DNA of 21,255 bases, from IMG/VR virus record IMGVR_UViG_3300003872_000087, positions 1 through 21,255 of that record; one strand, 5' to 3'. Positions within the stretch are counted from its first letter, which is position 1. Each line of letters opens with the position of its first letter. Below the pieces are notes generated by a model. The model was given only the letters and a program-made list of their open reading frames with translations, had not been told where the DNA came from and ran no database searches. The DNA is from a virus. This document shows positions 1 to 8,570 of this stretch, piece by piece. Made by a program: the position numbers and the translations under genes.

Positions 1-34
1 AAGTTATTAGTATAAAATATTATAAGGAGATATA

Positions 35-724
35 ATGGGGTTTGTAACACACGCTTTAGGTAGTATAACACATGCTGTTGGTGGTATTGTTGGTGATATT
101 ACTGATACACTTGGTTTAACTAATCATCATGCACAACAAGAAGCTAATAATAGAGCAAATTTAGAGGCTAATAGAGCCTATGGAATGAGTCAAGCTCAAT
201 TAGCTTTTCAAAAACAGCAATATGCTGATTGGAAAGATTTATATGGAACTATGCAGGAAAAACAAGCACATTATGTTAATAACTATAGTGGAGCTAATGT
301 AGTTGCTAATCAATTACAACAAAATAATCTTGGTGCCCAACATGCAGAGCAAAATATTAGTCGTACATTAGCTCAAAGAGGGATTGGTAATAGTGGTTTA
401 GAAGCTCAAGCACTAACACAAATAGGACAAAATCAATACCAAAATGACGCTGCAATTAGAAATAATCAAAGTACAATAGCTTCCAATAAGCGAATGCAAT
501 TTTTAGGCTTAGGTCTAGGACAAGGTACTCAAATGCTTGGAACTATTGGTGGTGTATCAAACAATGGTGTAAATTCAGCTACGAATTTATCAGGACAACA
601 ATCTAATTTAGCAGGAAGGTTTGGTACACAAGGTATGATGGATATGACTCATTTAGTTGGACAAGGTTTTAATGCATTTGGAAATTATTTAGGTGGTGAA
701 GCCAAAGCAGGAGGTGTATTATGA
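35..724 (+). CDS. putative internal virion / DNA-ejection protein
   Basis: A 229-residue protein with no domain I can name with certainty. It has a hydrophobic Gly-rich N-terminus (about residues 1-27), a long Gln/Asn/Ala-rich middle that looks helical (30-150), and a Gly-rich C-terminal half. The segment ARGIGNSG near residues 115-122 resembles a motif I associate with short virion proteins next to podovirus portal genes. It starts at ATG with a good AAGGAG site about 6 nt upstream, and its end overlaps the next gene by ATGA. Lying directly upstream of another ejection-type gene and the portal, it is probably a minor capsid or ejection protein carried in the virion. That function is inferred from composition and position; no catalytic motif is seen. 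Confidence 0.55.
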   Translation: MGFVTHALGSITHAVGGIVGDITDTLGLTNHHAQQEANNRANLEANRAYGMSQAQLAFQKQQYADWKDLYGTMQEKQAHYVNNYSGANVVANQLQQNNLGAQHAEQNISRTLAQRGIGNSGLEAQALTQIGQNQYQNDAAIRNNQSTIASNKRMQFLGLGLGQGTQMLGTIGGVSNNGVNSATNLSGQQSNLAGRFGTQGMMDMTHLVGQGFNAFGNYLGGEAKAGGVL

Positions 725-2508
725 GTATGCCAGGAGATAATTTATCTGGTTGGGGTGCTGTTGGTTATGGTGCTGCTGGTGGATATAGTCGTGACAATGC
801 TTTAAGAAGCCAAATACAGCAAGCAGCATTAGCACACCAAAAAGCAATGACAGGTTTAACTAACACAGAAAATCAGATGTATCAGACTAAGATAGATAGT
901 CTTAATGCAGCAGCTCAGCAACAACACTATGAGCATACATTATTAGCTAATCATATTGCTGCTAATGAATTAGATAATGCTACTAGTGCATTAATAAATA
1001 ATCCATCTAGTGGGTGGCAAGTATTTAATAATACTATTAAAAGCAATCCTATATTAGCTAAGAAAATGCAAGAAAACTATGGTGTTTCTGATATTAGACC
1101 TATTGATTGGAATAATCCACAAGATATGGCACAAGTAGAAAAACTAATACCTGCTACTGAATTAGCTAAACTTAAAGCTGATGGTAAATTACCATTAGTT
1201 CAGCAAGAAATGGGTAAATCTTACTTTATGACAAATGCTGGACATTTAGCTTCTTTAGGTGAATTTGCACAACATACTGGATATTTTGATAGAGCTACAG
1301 CATCACAGTTAAATTCTTTTGTTAGTGGGCAACAAAAACTACAGGAAGCACTTAAGCCACCTACACCAACATCAATAGAAGCTGATAGTATGCAAAAATA
1401 TCTTCAAGATAACCCAACTAAAACATACAATGATTGGGTTGCATTAAATTCTGCTGCTAAATTATCAGGTAAGCCTCCCGCTAGAGAAGATAGACTTACA
1501 CAACTAAGAGGAGTTAATGCTACTAGTAAATATGGTAAACCTTATAATGAATTGACCCCAGCACAACAGCGAGAGATTGATAAGGCAGTTTCAACTATAA
1601 TGGATGCTGGTACTGGTCAAGGAAGAGAGAATATGGATGTTAATGACATTAATAATGCTATTCATGCTGGGCATAGTTTGCTTGATGGTACAGGTAGCAA
1701 TCTTACACAAGCTGAAAGAGATAATCTAGAAACTCAGTTTAAATTAACACCTGTGTATAGCCAGTATAAAAAACAATTAGAAACATTTAATAATGGTTTT
1801 GCACAACTTAAATTTGCTGAGAACTTTAATAAGATGTTTCAAGCAGCTATTAAAAATGGTACATATAAAACTGGGTTTATACAAAATCTTAGAACTACAA
1901 TAGATAAATATTCACCTAAAGAACTAAGAAGTATGATGGGATTATCTGATAAAGAGTTGGCACTTAAATTAGGTTTACAAGGTACCTTAGGGCAAATGAC
2001 TGCAGAAAGATTAAAACTTATGTCTGGTACAGCAGCATCTGATGATGAGTTTAAAAGAACAGTTGACTATGTTGTAGGTTCTAATAGTTATAATCAGAAT
2101 ACTCAAAGTGTTTTACTTGATAACTCAGTTAGGAATACAGCTAAACTATTAGCTAATCAAGGTAGATTATTAGTTGGTTCAGGTTTTGTTGGAAATACTT
2201 ATGATAGATATAAAGAGATAGAAGCATATCTTAATCAAACAAATAAAGAACCTGGGCAGCAAGTACCTAATACACAACCAACTCAGCCAGCAGTAACTTA
2301 TAATACAATAACACCTGGTGCAGAACCTCAAGGTACACCACAACCAACTAGTACAGAACCTCAAGGTACACCAACTAGTACAGAACCTCAGGGTACACCA
2401 CAACAATCAGCCCCTACAACTCCTGGTTTTATAATAGGTAAAGTATATATAAATAAGTCAGGGCAAAGAGCTATATGGAATGGTAAAACAATGGAGCCAA
2501 TAAAATGA
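721..2508 (+). CDS. putative virion/ejection protein with C-terminal TEPQGTP repeats
   Basis: A 595-residue protein of unrecognised family. It has a Gly-rich N-terminus (about 1-25), a long Gln/Asn-rich, probably helical body with no transmembrane segment, then a Pro/Thr/Gln-rich linker (about 505-565) containing three copies of EPQGTP. It ends in a short domain (about 568-595) with the pattern G-x-VY-x-NKSGQRAIWNG, which resembles short C-terminal modules I associate with podovirus structural proteins. The ATG start has a GGAGG site 6 nt upstream and overlaps the previous stop. The end overlaps the portal start by 4 nt, so the genes appear translationally coupled. It is likely a virion component delivered or assembled with the portal; the family assignment is inference. 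Three near-identical DNA repeats underlie the EPQGTP segment. Confidence 0.6.
   Translation: MSMPGDNLSGWGAVGYGAAGGYSRDNALRSQIQQAALAHQKAMTGLTNTENQMYQTKIDSLNAAAQQQHYEHTLLANHIAANELDNATSALINNPSSGWQVFNNTIKSNPILAKKMQENYGVSDIRPIDWNNPQDMAQVEKLIPATELAKLKADGKLPLVQQEMGKSYFMTNAGHLASLGEFAQHTGYFDRATASQLNSFVSGQQKLQEALKPPTPTSIEADSMQKYLQDNPTKTYNDWVALNSAAKLSGKPPAREDRLTQLRGVNATSKYGKPYNELTPAQQREIDKAVSTIMDAGTGQGRENMDVNDINNAIHAGHSLLDGTGSNLTQAERDNLETQFKLTPVYSQYKKQLETFNNGFAQLKFAENFNKMFQAAIKNGTYKTGFIQNLRTTIDKYSPKELRSMMGLSDKELALKLGLQGTLGQMTAERLKLMSGTAASDDEFKRTVDYVVGSNSYNQNTQSVLLDNSVRNTAKLLANQGRLLVGSGFVGNTYDRYKEIEAYLNQTNKEPGQQVPNTQPTQPAVTYNTITPGAEPQGTPQPTSTEPQGTPTSTEPQGTPQQSAPTTPGFIIGKVYINKSGQRAIWNGKTMEPIK
2321..2400 (+). 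repeat. short in-frame tandem repeat in coding DNA (three units)
   Basis: The unit CAGAACCTCAAGGTACACCA occurs at 2321-2340 and 2354-2373, and with one change at 2381-2400. Steps are 33 and 27 bp, both multiples of three, so the reading frame is kept. It encodes the AEPQGTP/TEPQGTP copies of the preceding protein's Pro-rich linker. Such minisatellites can change copy number by slippage or recombination. Confidence 0.9.
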
Positions 2509-4352
2509 AACCAACAATTGAAAATTTAAGAGATAGTTTTAAAGTTAGTCACGATGTATTTGCTTCATCATATAAAGAAGCTAATGAAGTATTAGACCTA
2601 TATCATAATAGGCAATATAATGTAGACCAGCTTAATACATTAGCTAATAGAGGACAACCAGCAGAAACCTTTAATATTATAAAGGCTTTTGCTAGAATGC
2701 TTATTGGCTATTTTTCAACAATAGTTAATAACATTAAAGTTGACCCAGCTAAAGAAGAAAGTACAATAGCTGCTGCAGTTTTACAAGACGTGATGGACTA
2801 TGTTTTTAGAACAAATAACTTTAGTGGAGAAGGTGATAAAATTAAACTAGATGGTATTTTAACTGGTTTAATGTGTAGCTATGTTGATGTACATCCAACT
2901 GGTGAGGCTGATGAATTTGGTAGACCTAAATATAGAATAGATATTAGTCACGTTCCAAGTACTGAAATAGCTATTGACCCTATGAGTAGACTTGAAGATT
3001 ATTCTGATGCTAAGTATATACATAGATTTAAGTGGGTGTCTAAAGAAGATGTAGATAAATTATATGGTAAGCAAAAAAGAGAAAGCATTGATGCTTACTA
3101 TAATGGTTTGTATATAAATGAAGCAGAGTTTACATATACTTATAATACAGAATTTATGGGTAGATATAAACGATTTGATAACTATTTAATAGTACATACA
3201 ATAGTTAAAGATAAAGATAAGATTTGGAGTGTTCATTGGAGCCAGAACGAGATATTAAGCAAAGAAAATATATCCCATAAATATACTGCAATGCCTTATA
3301 GAGTACATAAATTTAGTATGAGCAATAAGGCTGAATTTTATGGCTTGTTTAGAGAAATTATAGAAACACAAAAAGCTATAAATCAGGCAGTACTTAAAAT
3401 TCAATTAATGGTAAATACACAAAAGGCATTTGTTGAAGATGGTTCTATTGATGATATAGCTAAATTTACAGACCAATTTAACAGAGTTAATGCTATTATA
3501 CCAGTTAAAAACTTGGCTGGTGTAAGAGTAGAAAATTTAACTGCTGATGTACAACAACAATATTCTATTATAGATAATGGACTAAACAGAATACAAAGAG
3601 TTCTTAGTATTAATGACTCTTTTCTAGGAATGGCTTATGCTAGTGATAGTGGTTCAAAAGTTAAATTACAACAAAATGCTTCTGCAGTAGCTCAAAGATA
3701 TAGTACAAGTAAAATAGAAAACTTTTACAGACTATTAGGTTGGGATATACTAAACTTAGTTAAGCAATATTATACAGCACACGATGTTGTAAGAGTTTCA
3801 GATGGCTATGAAGGTAATAGATGGACAGAGATAAATAGACCCGCTATGATACCTGTTAGAGACCCACAAACTGGTCAACCTGTAATTGACCCACAAACTG
3901 GCCAACCACAAATGAGACCAGTGTTTGAAGAAGTAAAAGACCCTGCAACTGGTAAACCTTTAAAAGATAAAGAGGGTAACTATATAATGGCACCTATACC
4001 TACACTAGATACTGATATACAATTCTCTAGTGCAGATATATCTTTAGATACAGTTAGTTTTGATAATGATGAGGCACAAAATAATCAATTGTTTTCTCAA
4101 TTTATGAATGGCCCAGTTGGAAATTTATTAAGTCAAGCTAATCCAGAAGGTTACTTTAAAATAGCTGGACTAAGTGTTAAAAATCTAAGGTCTAAATATA
4201 GTCCAGAGATTGCACAAATACTTGACCAGACAGCACAAATGATAACTCAACAAAGACAACAACAGATGCAAGAACAACAGCAACCTGGGCAAATATCACA
4301 AGCTCAAGCATCTAATCAGTTACCAGGTAGACCATCACAAGGGAATTCATAA
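2505..4352 (+). CDS. portal protein (P22-like family)
   Basis: A 615-residue protein with the layout of the P22-type portal family. The N-terminal part has the family pattern of Asn/Arg-rich entry sequence, PxETFNIIKAFARMLIGY, and a segment with IDISHVPSTEIAIDPMSR and a following W-x-SKEDVDKLYG. A central helical region includes an EIIETQKAINQAVLK-like stretch, then SFLGMAYASDSGSKVKLQQNASAVAQR. The portal is the dodecameric ring at one capsid vertex that DNA enters and leaves through. A Pro-rich insertion (about 450-485) contains two DPQTGQP copies and a related DPATGKP, and the C-terminus is Gln-rich (about 580-605). P22 portal is about 725 residues, so this is a shorter member. ATG start with GGAG upstream; the next gene starts at the TAATG junction. 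The family call is from remembered sequence pattern, not a search. Confidence 0.85.
   Translation: MKPTIENLRDSFKVSHDVFASSYKEANEVLDLYHNRQYNVDQLNTLANRGQPAETFNIIKAFARMLIGYFSTIVNNIKVDPAKEESTIAAAVLQDVMDYVFRTNNFSGEGDKIKLDGILTGLMCSYVDVHPTGEADEFGRPKYRIDISHVPSTEIAIDPMSRLEDYSDAKYIHRFKWVSKEDVDKLYGKQKRESIDAYYNGLYINEAEFTYTYNTEFMGRYKRFDNYLIVHTIVKDKDKIWSVHWSQNEILSKENISHKYTAMPYRVHKFSMSNKAEFYGLFREIIETQKAINQAVLKIQLMVNTQKAFVEDGSIDDIAKFTDQFNRVNAIIPVKNLAGVRVENLTADVQQQYSIIDNGLNRIQRVLSINDSFLGMAYASDSGSKVKLQQNASAVAQRYSTSKIENFYRLLGWDILNLVKQYYTAHDVVRVSDGYEGNRWTEINRPAMIPVRDPQTGQPVIDPQTGQPQMRPVFEEVKDPATGKPLKDKEGNYIMAPIPTLDTDIQFSSADISLDTVSFDNDEAQNNQLFSQFMNGPVGNLLSQANPEGYFKIAGLSVKNLRSKYSPEIAQILDQTAQMITQQRQQQMQEQQQPGQISQAQASNQLPGRPSQGNS
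3861..3907 (+). repeat. two-unit direct repeat within portal gene
   Basis: GACCCACAAACTGGTCAACC at 3861-3880 recurs with one change at 3888-3907, a 27-bp step. A more diverged third copy lies near 3939-3959. It encodes the DPQTGQP, DPQTGQP and DPATGKP segments of the portal insertion. Confidence 0.85.
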
Positions 4353-6505
4353 TGAGTACTTTTAATCCATCTGACTGGACTTTAGCTCCAGGTCAAGAAA
4401 CTAATCAACCAACACAAACTACAGGTTTACTAGCTGAAATTAATGGAGCACCAGTACCTAAAGTGCCTGGTTTAAGTGGACAAGATACTGTACCAAATAG
4501 TCAACCAACAGTTAATCCTGATGGTACTATTAGTACATTAACTACTGGGCAACCTAGTCAATATTTAGGTAATCCTGGAGATGCCGCTAAACAAGTAGGT
4601 GAGGTATATGGGCAAGTAGGTGCTGGAGTTGCAGAACCTGTATTAGGTGCTGCTAAAGTTGCTGCTGATGCTACAGCTGGACCTATTAATGATGTTATTA
4701 ATTATGCACTAAATGAAAAAGGTATAGATTTACCACAAAAAGAAATTGATGGCGCTATATCATCACTTAGTAATTATACTAAGGCATATAATAAAGCACA
4801 CCCTAATCAAATGATACATCCTAGTACAATAGGAAATATGGCTGCTTATTCATTAGTTCCAGGTGGTGAAGGTGCACTGGCTCAAGGTGCTATAGCTGGA
4901 GGATTATCATTTATTAACTCTATTGGAAGTAATGATAGCTATGATGATGCAGCTAAGAATGCAATTATTGGTGCTGCTATAACAGGTGCTGGCTCAAAAA
5001 TATTATCAAGAGTATTTGATGGACCTATAAATCACCAAGCTAAACTATTACTAAAATTAAATAAAGGTAGAATATCAGAGGCACAAGCTATTAATATGTT
5101 AAAAGGTATACCAAGGAAAGACCAAGTTATTTCACTTGCAAATTCAATAGATTTAGCTAAGAATTATTTTGGTGCAGCTGTAGGTGATAATAGTAAACTA
5201 GCAACTGCATTGGGTGCTAAATTAGAAGCACATCAATCTATACTTAAGCCATTTGTTGCTGATGCTAAAGAAGTTGAGGGTGCAAAAGCAGCATATTCAG
5301 ATATGGTTAATAATCTAAATTCTAAGTATCCTCAAGCACTTGACCCTACACAAATTCAAAAACAATTAAACCAGAAAATGCTTGATGTATATAGTACAGA
5401 CCCTACTGGATTAGGTACATCACTAAAGAAAATAAATAGTGATATATCAGAGCCAATAACACCTGGTAATGCCTTAGATATAGTACAAAATATAAATGGT
5501 ATTCTAAGAAAGCCTGCTATTAAAAAAGATTTTAAGACTACTAAGGCATTAACTGAAGTAAAAAATAGTTTAAAATCATTTATGAAGCAAACTATTAGCC
5601 CAGAAGATGCAGCTAATAGTGATGTAACTATAGCTAGATACGCAGAAACAAAGAATAGGCAAAAACTAGGGGATATAATACAGGCTAATACTAAATCTAA
5701 TTATGCTACTGATTATGGTAAGGTATTAACTGATTTGAAAAAAGAAGGTTTATCAGGTAAAAATACAGACTTTGTAGTACCTATACTTAAAGAAATGGCT
5801 GATAAATTTGCTAATGACAAATATTTATCTAATGTAATAACACCTAATGGTAAACCTAAGCCATTAAATACTTTAGGCGTTTGGAGTGCTATAATAGGTA
5901 AACTATATGATATGGTTAGTCCTCTAGTTAATAAAAGTAGATATAAAGATATTCAGCTAAGAAAAGCTATTATAAAAAGCATTAAAAGAGAAGATAATAA
6001 AAGCCCAATAAGTTTTATAGATGATTTAGTTAAAAATAAAACTATAACACTTCCACAAGTTGAAAAATTGAAGCAAGAAGTACCAGAAGCATTTACAGCA
6101 CTAGAACATAAACCTGATGCTCCATTAACAGGTGATACTAATTTAGAACCAAAATATGTTAGTAGTAATGGTACCGTAAGTAATGATGCTTCACAAGCAG
6201 CTTTACACGATGCTCAAACGCAATTAATTAGAGATAACTTAAGTGGTAATCATAGTGATGCTGTTATTAATAAAGTTAACGCATTATTAAATAGTAAAAG
6301 AATTATTAACATTAATAAAAATGTAGCAGATAGAATGAAGGCAGATGATGCTCAAGGTAATATGAAGATGTTACAAAAAATAATACAGTCTGAAACAGAT
6401 AAAATAGTTGGAAGAATTAATAAAGACCATGGTGTTAAATTACCACCTAAAGAGGTAGAAAAAATATACCAGATGAAACTTAAAGATTTAATGAAGGATT
6501 GTTAA
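4352..6505 (+). CDS. putative DNA-ejection (internal virion) protein, Gly/Ala-rich
   Basis: A 717-residue protein without a family I can name. The first 75 residues are Pro/Thr/Gln-rich and look disordered. Two Gly/Ala-rich, mildly hydrophobic stretches follow (about 79-110 and 160-218, the second with LAQGAIAGGLSFINSIG and NAIIGAAITGAGS). They resemble glycine-zipper, membrane-associating segments of podovirus ejection proteins. The remaining 500 residues are Lys/Asp/Asn-rich and probably helical. No catalytic motif was found. ATG start with AAGGG upstream, sharing one base with the portal stop (TAATG). Its stop shares one base with the start of the putative ADP-ribosyltransferase gene. Size, composition and position between portal and a candidate effector support a role in forming the DNA-ejection channel or in packaging the effector; this is inference. 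Confidence 0.55.
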   Translation: MSTFNPSDWTLAPGQETNQPTQTTGLLAEINGAPVPKVPGLSGQDTVPNSQPTVNPDGTISTLTTGQPSQYLGNPGDAAKQVGEVYGQVGAGVAEPVLGAAKVAADATAGPINDVINYALNEKGIDLPQKEIDGAISSLSNYTKAYNKAHPNQMIHPSTIGNMAAYSLVPGGEGALAQGAIAGGLSFINSIGSNDSYDDAAKNAIIGAAITGAGSKILSRVFDGPINHQAKLLLKLNKGRISEAQAINMLKGIPRKDQVISLANSIDLAKNYFGAAVGDNSKLATALGAKLEAHQSILKPFVADAKEVEGAKAAYSDMVNNLNSKYPQALDPTQIQKQLNQKMLDVYSTDPTGLGTSLKKINSDISEPITPGNALDIVQNINGILRKPAIKKDFKTTKALTEVKNSLKSFMKQTISPEDAANSDVTIARYAETKNRQKLGDIIQANTKSNYATDYGKVLTDLKKEGLSGKNTDFVVPILKEMADKFANDKYLSNVITPNGKPKPLNTLGVWSAIIGKLYDMVSPLVNKSRYKDIQLRKAIIKSIKREDNKSPISFIDDLVKNKTITLPQVEKLKQEVPEAFTALEHKPDAPLTGDTNLEPKYVSSNGTVSNDASQAALHDAQTQLIRDNLSGNHSDAVINKVNALLNSKRIININKNVADRMKADDAQGNMKMLQKIIQSETDKIVGRINKDHGVKLPPKEVEKIYQMKLKDLMKDC

Positions 6506-7074
6506 TGAAATGTAATAACTTATTTAAAGAGGCTCATGAAAGTGTAACTAACTGGGTGAAGTCCAGTGATGAAATAGTTAATAAATATCTACAAGGATAT
6601 AAGGATAAGGGTCTAGAGGCTTTTTTTAAAGAAGCTAAACCTTCTTATTCTTCTAATACTTATAGGGTTGGAATGTTAGATAAAAATTTACACTTAAAAG
6701 AAGGCAATATAGTCACTAATATTTTTCCATTTGCTTCTAGTAAGAATAGTGAAGAAAATCAAATATTTGAGCATATAGCATCTAATAAGGTAAAAAATAT
6801 GCCCAATAAAGTAGTTACTAAATTTGTAATAGACAACTCAAAAGTACCTCAATATGATTTACAGGCTTTAGGTCATAATAAAGCAGAAACTGAGGTACTT
6901 ATTAAACCTGATACTAAATTTATAGTAGATGATGTACATGAAACACCTAATAAAAGAATAATACGATTACGTGCCATAACTAATGCAGAAAAAAGATTAT
7001 CTTATAGAGGTAAAAAAGAGGCAATACCCTTATTAGGTTTGGCAGGTGCTATAACCTATTCCTCTCATAAGTAG
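6505..7074 (+). CDS. putative mono-ADP-ribosyltransferase (R-S-E class)
   Basis: A 189-residue protein whose central part fits the R-S-E (cholera-like/VIP2-like) ADP-ribosyltransferase fold, which transfers ADP-ribose from NAD+ to a protein residue. Visible in order: Arg54 in a YRVG strand, Ser78-Ser79 in PFASSKN (the STS-type motif), and Glu128-Thr129-Glu130 followed by VLIKPDTKFIV (the ExE loop and following strand). The Glu-x-Glu form is typical of arginine-modifying members. About 50 helical residues precede the domain, and a short hydrophobic tail (about 173-185) follows it. I chose ATG 6505 over the TTG six bases upstream because AAGGA lies 6 nt before it; the start shares one base with the preceding stop. 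Its place after the ejection-type genes suggests a virion-carried effector, as T4 Alt is. The target is unknown. The fold call rests on motif order only. Confidence 0.7.
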   Translation: MKCNNLFKEAHESVTNWVKSSDEIVNKYLQGYKDKGLEAFFKEAKPSYSSNTYRVGMLDKNLHLKEGNIVTNIFPFASSKNSEENQIFEHIASNKVKNMPNKVVTKFVIDNSKVPQYDLQALGHNKAETEVLIKPDTKFIVDDVHETPNKRIIRLRAITNAEKRLSYRGKKEAIPLLGLAGAITYSSHK

Positions 7075-8311
7075 AGTTGTTAAAATCTTCTTTTTTACTT
7101 ACCTTTTTATATACTTGCTCTGATATTGCATTCTTAACAAGTATGTGATTTACAATCGTTGTGTTAGAGCCTTCAGTATTGATAATCCTATCACGGCGCT
7201 GTATAAACTTACTTCCACTATAGTCACTACTAAGAATAATAAAGTGAGTAAGATGACTAAGGTCAACACCCTCAGAATGTGCTGAGGAACTATAAATAGC
7301 AGCTTTTTTAAATTTCTTTTCAAGTAATTTCCTTTCTCCAATAAAATGACACATAATGCCAACATCTTCACTATCACCAAACGTATTATAAATATAGTCT
7401 ATCTTTTCAGTGTTACCTAAAAATATATACTTATCATCTATTTTAGCTACACCACTTTCTAACATATGTAATGATGTTCTTAGCTTCATAGTAGTATCAC
7501 AAACTAATTCATACTTTAGTTTATTATATTCTATATCTTTATTGAGCATATAATTATCAATGTTAGTTATATTATCTGTCTGTAAAATATTATATAACTC
7601 TTTAGTCTTTTTATCTAATTTTACATAATGTAATTTATCAATAGCTTGCATATCTTTAGATATACCAGCATCCTCTTGAGTCATATAAACAGTGAATTTA
7701 TTAATTTCATCTAATAATTCAGGTTTAAACTTATCATATTGCGCTATCTCTCTACCAGCAGCTTTAATATAATATGGCTTTCCATATTGCCTAAAAAATT
7801 CATAGAAATTTTTAAATTTAAAAGGGCTATATATGCTAATGTACATTTGGTGATAAATACTATTAGCACTCTCTACTATTGCAGTACCACTAAGATGAAT
7901 ATGAGGCATATTATAACATAATGATTTAATACACTTGTTTCTACCTGAAGGTTTTCCAGTAGTGCCTAAATTATGTGACTCATCTATGATAACTAAATCA
8001 TAATCTTCAGGTTGTAATTTTAAAATAGCTTTACGTTTAGTGCTATCCCATCTACCTACTTGTTCATAGTTTGTCACCGTATAAGAATGCTTCAAAGTCA
8101 TTCCATGCAGAAATAGCTTCCACCCTGGAATTGCTTTCTTCTTTGTTAGTATCAATACATTCTTTATCTTCATTGAAGTCTCTGCTATCAACAGGCTTGT
8201 AAGGGTTTTGCCAGACCTTGGCTTTCCAGCTAAATAAACGTAACCAGTTTCTTTTAATATATTCCAACATTGTTCTGCCTTTTCAATTTGATGTTTGTAT
8301 GGTGTAATCAT
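7049..8311 (-). CDS. SF2 helicase, SNF2-like
   Basis: A 420-residue superfamily 2 DNA helicase/translocase. Motifs seen: an N-terminal Q-like PYKHQ segment, Walker A GKPRSGKT (about 29-36), motif II DESH (110-113), motif III SGTA (141-144), a C-terminal RecA-like half with SEGVDL, and arginine-finger motif VI QRRDRI (about 371-376). The compact size and DESH box match the SNF2-like helicases of phages. I chose ATG 8311 over an upstream ATG-like extension because AAGGA lies 6 nt upstream of 8311; the extension lacks a site. It lies downstream of the VRR-NUC nuclease, a pairing I recall from other phage genomes that suggests branched-DNA processing or recombination. Its last 26 bases overlap the end of the opposite-strand ADP-ribosyltransferase gene. 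Domain call is firm; biological role is inferred. Confidence 0.85.
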   Translation of the reverse strand: MITPYKHQIEKAEQCWNILKETGYVYLAGKPRSGKTLTSLLIAETSMKIKNVLILTKKKAIPGWKLFLHGMTLKHSYTVTNYEQVGRWDSTKRKAILKLQPEDYDLVIIDESHNLGTTGKPSGRNKCIKSLCYNMPHIHLSGTAIVESANSIYHQMYISIYSPFKFKNFYEFFRQYGKPYYIKAAGREIAQYDKFKPELLDEINKFTVYMTQEDAGISKDMQAIDKLHYVKLDKKTKELYNILQTDNITNIDNYMLNKDIEYNKLKYELVCDTTMKLRTSLHMLESGVAKIDDKYIFLGNTEKIDYIYNTFGDSEDVGIMCHFIGERKLLEKKFKKAAIYSSSAHSEGVDLSHLTHFIILSSDYSGSKFIQRRDRIINTEGSNTTIVNHILVKNAISEQVYKKVSKKEDFNNSTYERNRL

Positions 8312-8319
8312 AACAGTCC

Positions 8320-8394
8320 TTATAATAGAAACAATAGTAAAAACCAAGGACTCATTGTAGTTGCTAAAACTATAATAATAATTAAAACAAGCAT
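8320..8394 (-). CDS. 24-residue putative single-pass membrane peptide
   Basis: A very short ORF encoding MLVLIIIIVLATTMSPWFLL plus a four-residue hydrophobic end (LFLL). Nearly every residue is hydrophobic, enough for one transmembrane helix. An AAAGGA site sits 6 nt before the ATG, the ATG begins just after the upstream gene's stop, and the helicase start follows 8 nt after the stop. This is the same spacing style as neighbouring real genes. There is no similarity I can recognise. It could be a membrane-targeting peptide affecting the host envelope or superinfection, or simply a leader that couples translation to the helicase. Real coding status is moderately supported. Confidence 0.5.
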   Translation of the reverse strand: MLVLIIIIVLATTMSPWFLLLFLL

Positions 8395-8396
8395 AA

Positions 8397-8570
8397 TTAG
8401 TCCTTTGTAAGTTTTTGTTTACCTTGTATAGAGTCTAACCATTTACGTCTATACTCATCTCGTTCATTTTCAAGAACAACTACTTGCTTACTAAGTTCAT
8501 TAACAGCTTCATTTAAAACTTGTAAGGCCTGAATACTAGCCAATTGAATTAATCCTGCATCTTTACTCAT
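8397..8570 (-). CDS. 57-residue hypothetical protein, coiled-coil-like
   Basis: A small ORF beginning MSKDAGLIQLASIQALQVLN and continuing through a Glu/Lys-rich heptad-like segment (NELSKQVVVLENERDEYRR, about 24-42). This suggests a short helical or coiled-coil protein. It starts in an ATGA overlap with the VRR-NUC stop and has AGAGG about 7 nt upstream of the ATG, so it is well placed for coupled translation. No known family is recognised. It might be a small dimerising accessory of the adjacent nuclease or helicase, but nothing in the sequence proves that. Confidence 0.65.
   Translation of the reverse strand: MSKDAGLIQLASIQALQVLNEAVNELSKQVVVLENERDEYRRKWLDSIQGKQKLTKD

Noticed and set aside
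2179-2406. Minus-strand ORF of 75 residues opposite the ejection protein gene
   Set aside because: Its repetitive WCTLRFCTS-like product is just the complement of the EPQGTP repeat; no RBS or family.
6499-6504. Upstream TTG start for the ADP-ribosyltransferase gene
   Set aside because: The AAGGA site is correctly spaced for ATG 6505, not for TTG 6499.
7150-8270. Other ORFs of 60-76 residues on both strands inside the SF2 helicase gene
   Set aside because: They are out-of-frame shadows of a well-supported helicase and lack RBS or recognisable sequence.
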